A stretch of DNA of 64,000 bases. It comes from VXNJ01 sp009840625. GTDB lineage: Bacteria; Chloroflexota; UBA11872; VXNJ01. The notes beneath the pieces are model-generated. The model searched no databases and was not told the origin of the DNA. It worked only from the letters and a program-made list of their open reading frames with translations. This document shows positions 35,263 to 43,274 of this stretch, piece by piece; position 1 is the stretch's first letter; each line of letters begins with the position of its first letter. The translations under genes were made by a program, and so were the position numbers. Where the stretch lies: positions 1,426,001 to 1,490,000 of the forward strand of contig OZ242304.1 in NCBI GenBank assembly GCA_965207915.1, read 5' to 3'.

Positions 35263-36366
35263 TTAGACGAATCGAACGATCAAACCCTGGTCAGCGTAGG
35301 TTCCCCTGCGGCGTTTCGGACGGGGATTAATTGCGACCAGCTCTTCCGGATCAGCCATTTCAAGGGGCTTGAGAATCTGAGTTTTATAGTGTGTTTCCCG
35401 AAACGCAGTGCGTTCTACGACAAATTGTTCAATTTCCGCAATCGTCGCAGTTTTGCCGCCAAAACGATTCATGATTTGCTTCTTCAGAATGTCCAATTGC
35501 GGCGCAGCTCCAAGTAACACGTATTGATTGGGATCAGTTGCATCGGAGTAACTGAATCCGCCGGATTCGTCCACTTTCCACATGGCTTCTTTCATTCGCT
35601 TCAATCCAAGCAAATTGTTGGTTGCATGGAAAAGGATGTAATCGGTCAAATTCCGTTTGTTTCGCATTTCAAAAGACCGCACGTAACGCACGTTTGCTTG
35701 TTCCCTTAGTTGATCCACGTATAGGTCGTGCAAGAAGCGCCTTCGTTGCGCGGCATTCAATCCAGGCGGAATTCGCACCGGTTCAGTGACCCCAAATAAC
35801 CGCTGAAAATTCTGGATTTGGTCAGGGTGATCGAGGAATCGATTTATTTCCTCGTACATGAACGTGACTAACACTTCGCAACTACTTGATTCAAGGATGC
35901 GACGAATGATCGGAAATGGAAATCCAGTCCATCCAAACGGATCGATGAATGCAAACGTCGGGACCGATCGATACGGACTGCCATCAAGGAATTGATCGAG
36001 GAATGGCGAGATTGCTTTTTCGAATTCATCCGCCACTATTTGGACGTTGAAATTGGGCGGCAATTCCATACCTTCAACGGTTGAAGACAGGATCGCCGCC
36101 CGATCAGAATCCAACTCAACAAACAGAAAGTTGAAGTTGCACATAAGGGGCGGAGAATGGCCCAGAGCGGCGTTGATGGCAATTATTGGGGATCCGATTT
36201 CGCCCTTTGAATACCGGCCCGGACCCGCAAATCCATCAATGTAATTCAGCATTGGAAAACGTCTGCCGAGAATTGGCGCCCAAGCTTGCATATACCTTTG
36301 CAAGATGGCATGTTTGGCCTGGGTGTGCGGCTCAAGATCCCACACGGATGTCTTTGGGGCGGCCAA
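35263..36366 (-). CDS. tcmP: Three-Cys-motif partner protein TcmP
   Basis: 367 residues from TTG 36366. The N-terminal VWDLEPHTQAKHAILQRYM and NYIDGFAGPGRYSKGEIGSP match the TcmP family; the second resembles motif I of Rossmann methyltransferases, with ELDSDRA and FIDPFGWTGFP as later nucleotide-fold motifs. The family is named for frequent pairing with Gp37/Gp68-type proteins bearing a three-Cys motif, which is exactly its upstream neighbour (42-base gap, same strand). Function is not established; a nucleic-acid-modification or defence role is suspected. AT-richer codons than the core genes. Confidence 0.85.
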   Translation of the reverse strand: MAAPKTSVWDLEPHTQAKHAILQRYMQAWAPILGRRFPMLNYIDGFAGPGRYSKGEIGSPIIAINAALGHSPPLMCNFNFLFVELDSDRAAILSSTVEGMELPPNFNVQIVADEFEKAISPFLDQFLDGSPYRSVPTFAFIDPFGWTGFPFPIIRRILESSSCEVLVTFMYEEINRFLDHPDQIQNFQRLFGVTEPVRIPPGLNAAQRRRFLHDLYVDQLREQANVRYVRSFEMRNKRNLTDYILFHATNNLLGLKRMKEAMWKVDESGGFSYSDATDPNQYVLLGAAPQLDILKKQIMNRFGGKTATIAEIEQFVVERTAFRETHYKTQILKPLEMADPEELVAINPRPKRRRGTYADQGLIVRFV

Positions 36367-36408
36367 TCTTTTCAGCCCTACTTGCGGAGGCTACTGATCG
36401 CCAATTGC

Positions 36409-37179
36409 CTAGACACACACAACAGCGTGTGTGGCGGTCGCGCCGCTAAGCGCTCGTTGGTTGATGGCATTGGGTTTAGGGAATTCGTCGTAGGTCCGGC
36501 CATCGAGTGTTCTGCCACCCGATTTGTTGTACCTTCCACCCCATTGCTTAAAAAAGAATGAAACGCCAGCTTCATTACAAGATTCCCGGAGTTTGCGGAC
36601 CCATTCAATCTCCATTGGTCGGGCTCGAGGTCCGCTTTCGCCACCGACAATCACCCAGTCAATCCCACCAAGATACCGGTTGAGGTTCACTTCTTGAAGA
36701 AGTGGCTCGACGGATAAGAATCTCACATTTGCGGGCACTTTCAACAACGCGGGGATTCGGTGATCAGCCCAGTATTGGTTTTCGACAGAAACCCCAATCC
36801 ACACATTTGGCGGCCAATCCAAAGCCGGAGCCAATGCCGACAGTCGTTGATGCCTTTTGGTCAAGATTTGAAATGTATGCTGAGCAGCTTCTGACATGAC
36901 CTCAAATACATCTTCGATAAATGAATCGGAGACTTCATCGTGAAATAGGTCGCTCATGCTATTGACGAAGATTTTGCGTGGCGATTTCCAAGATAGAGGT
37001 TTGTTGAGCCGATCTTGGTGGGTCTTGATGGTGCTAAACCCTGGGAGGAATGGCCCGCCTTGTCGAAATCTGAGCGTTATTGCCTCCGCGTAGCAGTTTG
37101 CGCATCCAGGACTGACCTTGGTGCATCCGGTCACAGGATTCCAAGTCGCATCGGTCCATTCGATTGCCGATTTATCCAC
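36409..37179 (-). CDS. Phage Gp37/Gp68-family (DUF5131) three-Cys protein
   Basis: 256 residues. The N-terminus MDKSAIEWTDATWNPVTGC and following CTKVSPGCANCYAE give the C-x6-C-x2-C three-cysteine motif, which recalls a metal or iron-sulfur site of radical-SAM-like enzymes. KIFVNSMSDLFHD, FQILTKRHQRL, VWIGVSVENQYW and DWVIVGGESGPRARP are the other family blocks. The family occurs in phages and mobile regions and pairs with TcmP, as here. It is transcribed divergently from the metalloprotease gene with only about 18 bases between starts. The C-terminal 20 residues look non-conserved. Confidence 0.87.
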   Translation of the reverse strand: MDKSAIEWTDATWNPVTGCTKVSPGCANCYAEAITLRFRQGGPFLPGFSTIKTHQDRLNKPLSWKSPRKIFVNSMSDLFHDEVSDSFIEDVFEVMSEAAQHTFQILTKRHQRLSALAPALDWPPNVWIGVSVENQYWADHRIPALLKVPANVRFLSVEPLLQEVNLNRYLGGIDWVIVGGESGPRARPMEIEWVRKLRESCNEAGVSFFFKQWGGRYNKSGGRTLDGRTYDEFPKPNAINQRALSGATATHAVVCV

Positions 37180-37197
37180 AGGAGTCCTTCCTTAGTT

Positions 37198-38328
37198 GTG
37201 CTACGCTGGGAGGAATCAAAGTACTGTTTGGGATATCAACATCATGTTATTCTAACTTTGTTCGTATTCTTGAATACGTTTAGTTTCTCAAACGCGAAAG
37301 CAACGGTAGTGTTTTCGATTAGGGTTTACCCCGAGGAATCAACTCAGATTGATCCTGAGTTGCAGAGCATCGTGCGTGCTGTAGATTCCGGATTTGACGA
37401 TTTGCGACTGTCACTGGGGATTGAAGATCCGGTGAAAGCGGATGTCGTGATAACTAGGGAATTAGCTGAGGCTGTAAAGGCGCATGCCCATTTGGTGGTT
37501 GGGGGAGAAGTGTTGAGCGATTTCAGTAGCGAGCGATTAAGCGGCAGGGTGGCAGCCAAGACGCTGCCGATTGACCACGACGAACACTACTCGATCGTGA
37601 TTTTGGATTCGACTTTCACCCAAATGTCATCTCCAATTGGTCTTGCACCAACGATTTTGATGGTTGCCCACGAGTTCGCACATGCGTTCATCAACCAAGT
37701 TCGATCCAGTTTCGGCTCAACTCTTGAATCGAGGCGAGCACCGGAGTTATACGCGCAGTCATGCGCGTTCAATGCGATCGAAGAGTACTTAGTGGATCAT
37801 GCTGCAGACCTAATCGCAGGCCCGTTAGCCACAGTGAGAGTTAATGGTGGGCAGGATTTGCCGCTGTCGCGCAGGGTCATTCACCCTTCGGGCGATATTT
37901 CATTAGATGCAGCAGCAAATGGCTTGGAAACCATCGCGATGACCATTCAAATGCGGCGGTTGGGCGAAGTCTCGATCATTGAAATGTGGGAAGAAGTTTG
38001 GTCTCTGACGAGCCAATTGATGATTATTTTGGCTCACGTTCAATTCGAACAAGATTCCGGTACAAGTGATGATGAATCCTCCGTCGTAACTGACGAACGC
38101 AGATTTGGACCGTTGAACTATTGTTGGAGCCAATTGCACGCACTGATGCGCTCGGCACTTCCAATCCGCCTCGAGTACTTTGCGAAATCAGAAGCGAAGT
38201 CGATCGAGTGTGGATCGGCATCCATAATCGAGTTTTGGAACGCGCTTGGCCTGTCTTTTACGCCGATGGGAGAAGGCTTCCACATCGCCATAGGTAGTGC
38301 GGACTCGGTTTGGGCGGGACCCTCATGA
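37198..38328 (+). CDS. HExxH zinc metalloprotease-like protein, first gene of a three-gene operon
   Basis: About 376 residues from GTG 37198. The zinc motif is His158-Glu-Phe-Ala-His162 (MVAHEFAHAF), and AIEEYLVDHAADLIA about 35 residues later could give the third Glu ligand as in gluzincins and ImmA/IrrE-like proteins. Residues 16-35 are hydrophobic and end in AKA, so export or membrane anchoring is possible. The start is uncertain: GGAG lies 13 bases before 37198, and GGGAGG lies 14 bases before a TTG at 37228; the frame remains open further upstream inside the opposite-strand DUF5131 gene. I recognise no named family. The next gene overlaps its end by 32 bases. Confidence 0.7.
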   Translation: MLRWEESKYCLGYQHHVILTLFVFLNTFSFSNAKATVVFSIRVYPEESTQIDPELQSIVRAVDSGFDDLRLSLGIEDPVKADVVITRELAEAVKAHAHLVVGGEVLSDFSSERLSGRVAAKTLPIDHDEHYSIVILDSTFTQMSSPIGLAPTILMVAHEFAHAFINQVRSSFGSTLESRRAPELYAQSCAFNAIEEYLVDHAADLIAGPLATVRVNGGQDLPLSRRVIHPSGDISLDAAANGLETIAMTIQMRRLGEVSIIEMWEEVWSLTSQLMIILAHVQFEQDSGTSDDESSVVTDERRFGPLNYCWSQLHALMRSALPIRLEYFAKSEAKSIECGSASIIEFWNALGLSFTPMGEGFHIAIGSADSVWAGPS

Positions 38329-38566
38329 TTCGAGTCTGCTTTTAGTTTGGGCGATTGGGCCCTGTCCACGAAATGCGCGTTGGCTTGTTTATCCCTCGCT
38401 CGTCGACGCTGGATTTGAACTATTGAATTTGGTTCTCGATTTCAAAGCCTCGGTTTGGATTCCCGAACGAAATGGCCTGTGGCATATTGAACTGCATGAT
38501 GAGCGGCCGATTGGTGATCGATCGGATGCCAATGGCGGAATAGTTGCCCCACATCTGAATTCATGA
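38297..38566 (+). CDS. Small protein overlapping both neighbours, unknown function
   Basis: An 89-residue frame from GTG 38297, beginning inside the metalloprotease gene and ending in TGA that overlaps the helicase ATG by four bases (ATGA). The part downstream of the metalloprotease stop (ARWLVYPSLVDAGFELLNLV, then DFKASVWIPERNGLWHIELHDE) has alternating hydrophobic strands typical of a small alpha/beta fold. The true start may be a few codons later. I do not recognise the family. The ATGA coupling argues for translation and for a shared function with the helicase. Confidence 0.5.
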   Translation: MRTRFGRDPHDSSLLLVWAIGPCPRNARWLVYPSLVDAGFELLNLVLDFKASVWIPERNGLWHIELHDERPIGDRSDANGGIVAPHLNS

Positions 38567-40479
38567 GCTGGAATGACGATCTATTGCCCGAGCAAGAGGC
38601 TGCAGCGTCCTTCGTAGGGCAACATGCTCGGATGTTGGCGGGGCCGGGTACGGGCAAGACATTAGCCCTTACTCGTCGTGTTTTGTATTTGATCGAGAAG
38701 CGCGGCGTACCCCCGTCAAGAATCCTTATCTTGACGTTCACTAGGGCGGCTGCATTCGAATTGCGAGCCAGAGTCGCGAGTGCGATGCCTTCTTCCGCTG
38801 AAGATAACGGCTTTCCGCATATTTCAACCATTCACGCGTTCGCATTGCGGCAACTGGTCCACAACAACGAATGCATGCAAAAGCTACCCTCTCCAATCCG
38901 CGTCGCAGATGACTGGGAGGAGCGCGAGATCATCGCTCAGGATTTGAAGGTACTCCTGGGATACAGCATCAAAGCTGTAAATGCGTTGTTCCTAGCTTTG
39001 TCAAATGACTGGGATACCTTGACAGCCGAAAGGCCCGGTTGGGAAGAGCAATTCATCGACCCAAAGTTCCTGGGAGCCTGGGAGGCCCATCGAACGGCTT
39101 ATGGGTACACGATGCGTTCCGAAATGGTGTACCAAGTTAAACGATCCATTGAGCAATCATCCAATTTCTCTCTGGAATCAGATTTCGATCACGTTCTGGT
39201 CGACGAATATCAGGACTTGAATTCCTGTGATTTGGGATTGATCAAGTTGATTGTTGGATGCAGAAGCAAGCTATTTGTGGCGGGCGACGACGACCAAAGC
39301 ATTTATGGATTTCGGCACGCTTTCCCGGACGGAATTAGGAAATTTGGGGACGAATACGAGCCAAGCGCATCTTTCCCTTTAGTCACGTGCATGAGATGTG
39401 ATCGGGAGATCATAAAACTTGCCAATTTCATTGCCAATCTGGACTATGACCGTGAACCTAAGGAGCTCATTGCGCGTTTAGATGCCGGTGACGGGGTCGT
39501 AGAAATACTCCGGTTTATCGATCAATCACAGGAAGCTGAAGGCATCGCAGCGATTTGCAATCAATTGATTGAAGAAGAGGGATGGAAGCCAAGCGAGATC
39601 TTGGTGTTATTGCGAAATGACCGAAATGGAGCATATTCGGGGCCTATCGGAGATGCGTTGCGCAAAGCAGGGATTCCAGTCTCAAAAGGCACAGATGAGC
39701 CATTCAATCACCATGAATCAAGGCGGTTCTTCAGCGTATTGCGGATCATTGTGGACGAATTCGATTCGTTGTCAATTCGTACGTGGTTGCAGTTAACACC
39801 AGGAATAGGCGCCAAAGCGATTGGCGCTCTATTTGAACTGGCTTTGAAACGCCGGGAACGGTTTTCAAAGATTGCTGCGTTAGTAACGGAAGATGCTTCG
39901 TTGATTCCGCGCTTTGGTGACCGAATCAAATCAGCAATGATGCAATTGGAAATTGCTAAACAAGCGGCAGAAGAACTGATTGAATCCTCTGAAGATGCTT
40001 CCACTAGCGAAGGGTTGACCGCAGCTTTATCCAGGTTTGGCGATGCCGCAATCTCAGACGAAATGGTGAGGGAAGCGACGATTCAATACGTTCAATCAAC
40101 AATTGAGAATGCCGGTTGCAGCAATCTGCGTGAATTAGTTCAAATTTTGGCAACGACTGTGGGATCGGCAGAACCTACCAACGACGGCGAAGGCATTGCG
40201 ATCATGACGATGCACAAAGCGAAAGGGCTAACGTCAAGAGGGGTAATTGTTTCCGCAGCAGAGGATGAGTTGATTCCGGGTCAGGGGGAGCAACTCGACG
40301 ATGAACGCCGACTCCTGTACGTTTCCTTGACAAGGGCCAAATCAAAACTGCTTGTCACTTATTGCGATCGCAGATTTGGTCAACAGATGTACTCAGGCCG
40401 AAATTCGGGAAATTCGGCAAGATCGTTGACTCGCTTTCTGGCAGATTGTCCAATTAGGCCTTCGCGTTGGGGCTCCTAG
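38563..40479 (+). CDS. UvrD/Rep-like superfamily 1 helicase
   Basis: 638 residues. Helicase motifs in order: Walker A AGPGTGKT (26-33), motif Ia ILTFTRAAA, Ib STIHAFALR, motif II VDEYQD (213-218), motif III AGDDDQSIYGFR, motif V MTMHKAKGL and motif VI RRLLYVSLTRAKSK. No nuclease domain is visible, so any nuclease would come from a partner. Size is like GajB of Gabija or a compact UvrD, but no GajA-type OLD/TOPRIM protein is next to it. Codons are AT-richer than the housekeeping genes. Likely a nucleic-acid-sensing or remodelling component of the three-gene operon. Confidence 0.88.
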   Translation: MSWNDDLLPEQEAAASFVGQHARMLAGPGTGKTLALTRRVLYLIEKRGVPPSRILILTFTRAAAFELRARVASAMPSSAEDNGFPHISTIHAFALRQLVHNNECMQKLPSPIRVADDWEEREIIAQDLKVLLGYSIKAVNALFLALSNDWDTLTAERPGWEEQFIDPKFLGAWEAHRTAYGYTMRSEMVYQVKRSIEQSSNFSLESDFDHVLVDEYQDLNSCDLGLIKLIVGCRSKLFVAGDDDQSIYGFRHAFPDGIRKFGDEYEPSASFPLVTCMRCDREIIKLANFIANLDYDREPKELIARLDAGDGVVEILRFIDQSQEAEGIAAICNQLIEEEGWKPSEILVLLRNDRNGAYSGPIGDALRKAGIPVSKGTDEPFNHHESRRFFSVLRIIVDEFDSLSIRTWLQLTPGIGAKAIGALFELALKRRERFSKIAALVTEDASLIPRFGDRIKSAMMQLEIAKQAAEELIESSEDASTSEGLTAALSRFGDAAISDEMVREATIQYVQSTIENAGCSNLRELVQILATTVGSAEPTNDGEGIAIMTMHKAKGLTSRGVIVSAAEDELIPGQGEQLDDERRLLYVSLTRAKSKLLVTYCDRRFGQQMYSGRNSGNSARSLTRFLADCPIRPSRWGS

Positions 40480-40781
40480 CGGAACGTTTAGCAGCTCGGC
40501 GGTTGATGCACTTCCGAATTGAACCCAATCACCGTTGGTCGTTGGTCGTTGCGGTTGCTAAATCTCGAGGCACCCTAGATCCAGATGAATCGAGATTCTC
40601 CTGGCCGCAATCGTTTGTAATGAAGGCGTTGAGGCGAATCATAATCACGTTTATCTCTAATGCTCTTCGGACGCCAACGAAGGCTGCTCGGAATCGGCGT
40701 TAATGCCTAACCGCTACGCGGTCAGTCGATAAAAAAGGCGCTTGGTGGCGAATTCAATTCAGTGTCGGAATTCGGCGCCCG
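40480..40781. other. Gap ending the AT-richer island
   Basis: About 300 bases between the helicase and the convergent ABC ATPase gene. ACCGC/GCGGT around 40711-40723 forms a small hairpin followed by GATAAAAAAGG, a weak terminator-like feature. One overlapping short frame from TTG 40467 (78 residues) has no recognisable motif. GC-rich composition resumes near 40780. Confidence 0.4.
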
Positions 40782-41696
40782 TCAGCTCTCCCGCTCTTCC
40801 TCGGTGACATCCAGGAAGTACTGCTCCAAGGACGTCTCCTCGGCCGCCATCTCGGTGACGTAAACCTCCGCCTGCCCAAGCGCGGTGCTGATTTCCGGCG
40901 ACCTTTCACTGGCCGTCGCAACCAGCAGCGAATGCCCGTCTTCATCCACGCTCGTCACCCAGTCCAGGCCCTTCAAGACCTCGACCGCCCTGGCGTTGTC
41001 GGTCGTCCTAAGCCTCACCCGCTCGTCGCCTCCGGGACGCACCAGGTCTTCGACGTCGCCCTGGGCTATGAGCCTGCCCTTGGAAAGAATGGCAACACTG
41101 TCGCAGACCTGCTCCACCTCGTGCAGCAAGTGACTGGAGAGCAATACGGTACGGCCCCCGGTGCCCAGGCTGCGTATCAGATCGCGTACCTCGGCCATGC
41201 CGGCCGGGTCCATGCCGTTGGTGGGTTCGTCCAGGAAAAGCAGCTCGGGATCGCCCAGCAGGGCATAGGCCAGGCCCAGCCGCTGCTTCATGCCCAATGA
41301 ATAGGTCCGGAAGCGGCTGTCGGCGCGATCTGCCAATCCCACCTTCTCCAGCAGGTCGTCCAGCTCGGCCGCATCCGATCGGCCGCCGATCCCCTGGAAG
41401 TAGGCCAGGTTGTCGCGGCCGGACAGGTAGGGATAGAAGGCCGGGGTCTCGACGATCGCCCCCAGGCGGCGCAAGGATTCGACATGAGGGGAATTAGATC
41501 CGAACAATGTGAAGCTGCCCGCGGTGGGCTTGACCAGCCCCAGCAGCATTCCCATCGTCGTGGTCTTGCCGGATCCGTTGGGTCCCAACAACCCGAAGAT
41601 GCGCCCTCGCGGGACCTCCATCGACAGTCCGTCGACGGCCAGGATCTCGCCGTACCGCTTGGTCAACCCGTCCGTGCGGATGACAAAGTCGTTCAA
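40782..41696 (-). CDS. ABC-2 type transporter ATP-binding protein (second system)
   Basis: 304 residues. Walker A GPNGSGKTTTM, Q-loop region AIVETPAFYPYLSG, signature YSLGMKQRLGLA, Walker B LLFLDEPTNGMDP and LSSHLLHEVEQ are all present. The AIVETPAFY segment is typical of bacitracin/lantibiotic-immunity-type exporters (BcrA-like). The C-terminal domain of about 80 residues ends in SLEQYFLDVTEE, usual for this group. Follows its permease gene by 14 bases on the minus strand. Confidence 0.92.
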   Translation of the reverse strand: MNDFVIRTDGLTKRYGEILAVDGLSMEVPRGRIFGLLGPNGSGKTTTMGMLLGLVKPTAGSFTLFGSNSPHVESLRRLGAIVETPAFYPYLSGRDNLAYFQGIGGRSDAAELDDLLEKVGLADRADSRFRTYSLGMKQRLGLAYALLGDPELLFLDEPTNGMDPAGMAEVRDLIRSLGTGGRTVLLSSHLLHEVEQVCDSVAILSKGRLIAQGDVEDLVRPGGDERVRLRTTDNARAVEVLKGLDWVTSVDEDGHSLLVATASERSPEISTALGQAEVYVTEMAAEETSLEQYFLDVTEEERES

Positions 41697-41710
41697 TTCG
41701 AAACCCTTGC

Positions 41711-42772
41711 CTATTCGCCTTTTGCGCCGGCGATGTCCCGGCGCAGAAAAGCAGAGAACGCGGCAATGCAGAAGACGAGCGTATAGGCCAATATCACCAG
41801 GAACGCCTGCAGGACTTCCGGCTGGTTAGCGGTTGAACTTGCACCGTCAATCTCCACCGATACGAAGGCGGCTTCCATCCATTCACCGACGTTGTTGCCC
41901 AAGAGAAAGTCAGCAATTCGCTGCCCCCAGGAAGTCACGTTGAGGATCGGAGCCGCAATGAGCTCGATCACGTAGTAACCGAGCGCAATCGCGATGCCCG
42001 CAGAGGCTGACTGGGCAAGTACGGCCAGGCAAACGCTAAGTCCGATGTAGGGAACGAACGCGTAGATCGCCTTACCCCAGGTAATGAAGACCTCCGACCA
42101 CTTGCCCGACTCGGCAAACGTTCCGGTTTCCTCGGGTGGAATAACTGATGCCAGAAGGCTGGCGCCCGCAGTGGCAATGGCGATGACTATCGACATGGCG
42201 ACGGACAACAACACGAGAAGCACCAATTTCGATGCCAGGAACTGCCAGCGGCCGGCGCCGCGGGTTAGAGCCGGGCGCAGCGTGCCCCATCCGTATTCGG
42301 AACCGACGTGCGAGGCCGCCAGGATGATCAGCAGTATTGGAGCCAGCCCGACCGTCCCTGTCGCTGCACCGGCAATGGACTGCGGGATTGTGAATGCGTT
42401 GCGCAATCCCTCGGCTGGCAGGGCGTTGGCGCAGTATTCGGCCTGCCATTGCGCCAAATCTGTCAGAAACTCAGCCTGCCGCTCCTCAGTTAGCTGCTCG
42501 ATTCCCTGGGGAAGGCCTTCGTTCTCAAGACTTTCGCACGTGGCCTCGATCCTGATGGATTCGCCGTTTACTTCCTCGGTAATCGAAAAGCTCTGTGATC
42601 CACCGCCAGTGAATTCCTGCAAGGATTCGTTGTGATAAGCGGCGTACGTGAACCATTGCGCGGCCTGCATGAGCACAAGGATGATCGCAAGAAGAATCCA
42701 CGGCATCCAACGGCGCCGGAGTTTGCGCCACTCCCACAGAGTTAAGCGCAAAACTTCAGCTACCAATTGCAC
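41711..42772 (-). CDS. ABC-2 type transporter permease (second system)
   Basis: 353 residues with about six membrane segments. The first (WILLAIILVLMQAAQWFTYA) is followed by a large extracytoplasmic domain (about residues 45-135) containing a Cys pair, then segments around LAPILLIILAASHVGSEYGWGTLRPALTRG. The EYGWGTLRPALTRG element is the coupling motif of BcrB/NatB-like permeases. Upstream of and co-transcribed with the ATPase. The pair may confer immunity to a peptide or antibiotic; no substrate gene is adjacent. Confidence 0.87.
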   Translation of the reverse strand: MQLVAEVLRLTLWEWRKLRRRWMPWILLAIILVLMQAAQWFTYAAYHNESLQEFTGGGSQSFSITEEVNGESIRIEATCESLENEGLPQGIEQLTEERQAEFLTDLAQWQAEYCANALPAEGLRNAFTIPQSIAGAATGTVGLAPILLIILAASHVGSEYGWGTLRPALTRGAGRWQFLASKLVLLVLLSVAMSIVIAIATAGASLLASVIPPEETGTFAESGKWSEVFITWGKAIYAFVPYIGLSVCLAVLAQSASAGIAIALGYYVIELIAAPILNVTSWGQRIADFLLGNNVGEWMEAAFVSVEIDGASSTANQPEVLQAFLVILAYTLVFCIAAFSAFLRRDIAGAKGE

Positions 42773-43274
42773 CCATCCCGAAGTCGCGATTCGGACATCA
42801 TCGCGGATCCATCGGTCGATTCAATGGATCAATTGGCAAGCACTTGGGTCCGGTGCCAGGCACGCAACATTCCCAGAAGCGAAATCGAAGTGGCTCAATG
42901 ATCACCCGTATTGGTTTATCCACGGGCATGCCATGAGCGTTCATTATCCCCGGTGCGGTGTACGTAGCGCGGGTTCAAGCAAGCCGATTGCGGCAGCCAT
43001 TCCCTGACTGCCATCCCCAGCATCCGCCCGCCAGTCCTGCTGATCCAGTGCCCGGGCGTCCGGGAACTGTATCAACGACCCAACGGATCGACTTAGACCG
43101 GGCCGGTCAGTCCTTAGTCGTTGTAGGCGTAGGTGCAGGCGGAAGATCGGCCAAGGAGGCGACTGAAAAAGCTCCCGACCCCGGTAATCTGCAGCGTCTA
43201 CCGCCCGGCTGGCAATCGGTTTTCCAATAATGGCCAAACGAACGCCGATTGCCCGGATACGCGGAGGTGCCGCA
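42773..43274. other. Intergenic region upstream of third sulfatase
   Basis: About 500 bases between divergent genes. No convincing gene was found. Promoters for the permease (leftward) and the sulfatase (rightward) are expected. GCGGAGG at 43261-43267 is the sulfatase ribosome binding site. Confidence 0.4.

Noticed and set aside
38563..40479. Gabija system (GajB helicase)
   Set aside because: The helicase is of similar size, but no GajA-type OLD ATPase/TOPRIM gene is adjacent; the neighbours are a metalloprotease and a small protein.
40467..40703. Fourth gene of the helicase operon (78 codons from TTG 40467)
   Set aside because: No ribosome binding site, no recognisable motif and a basic low-complexity end; too weak to call.
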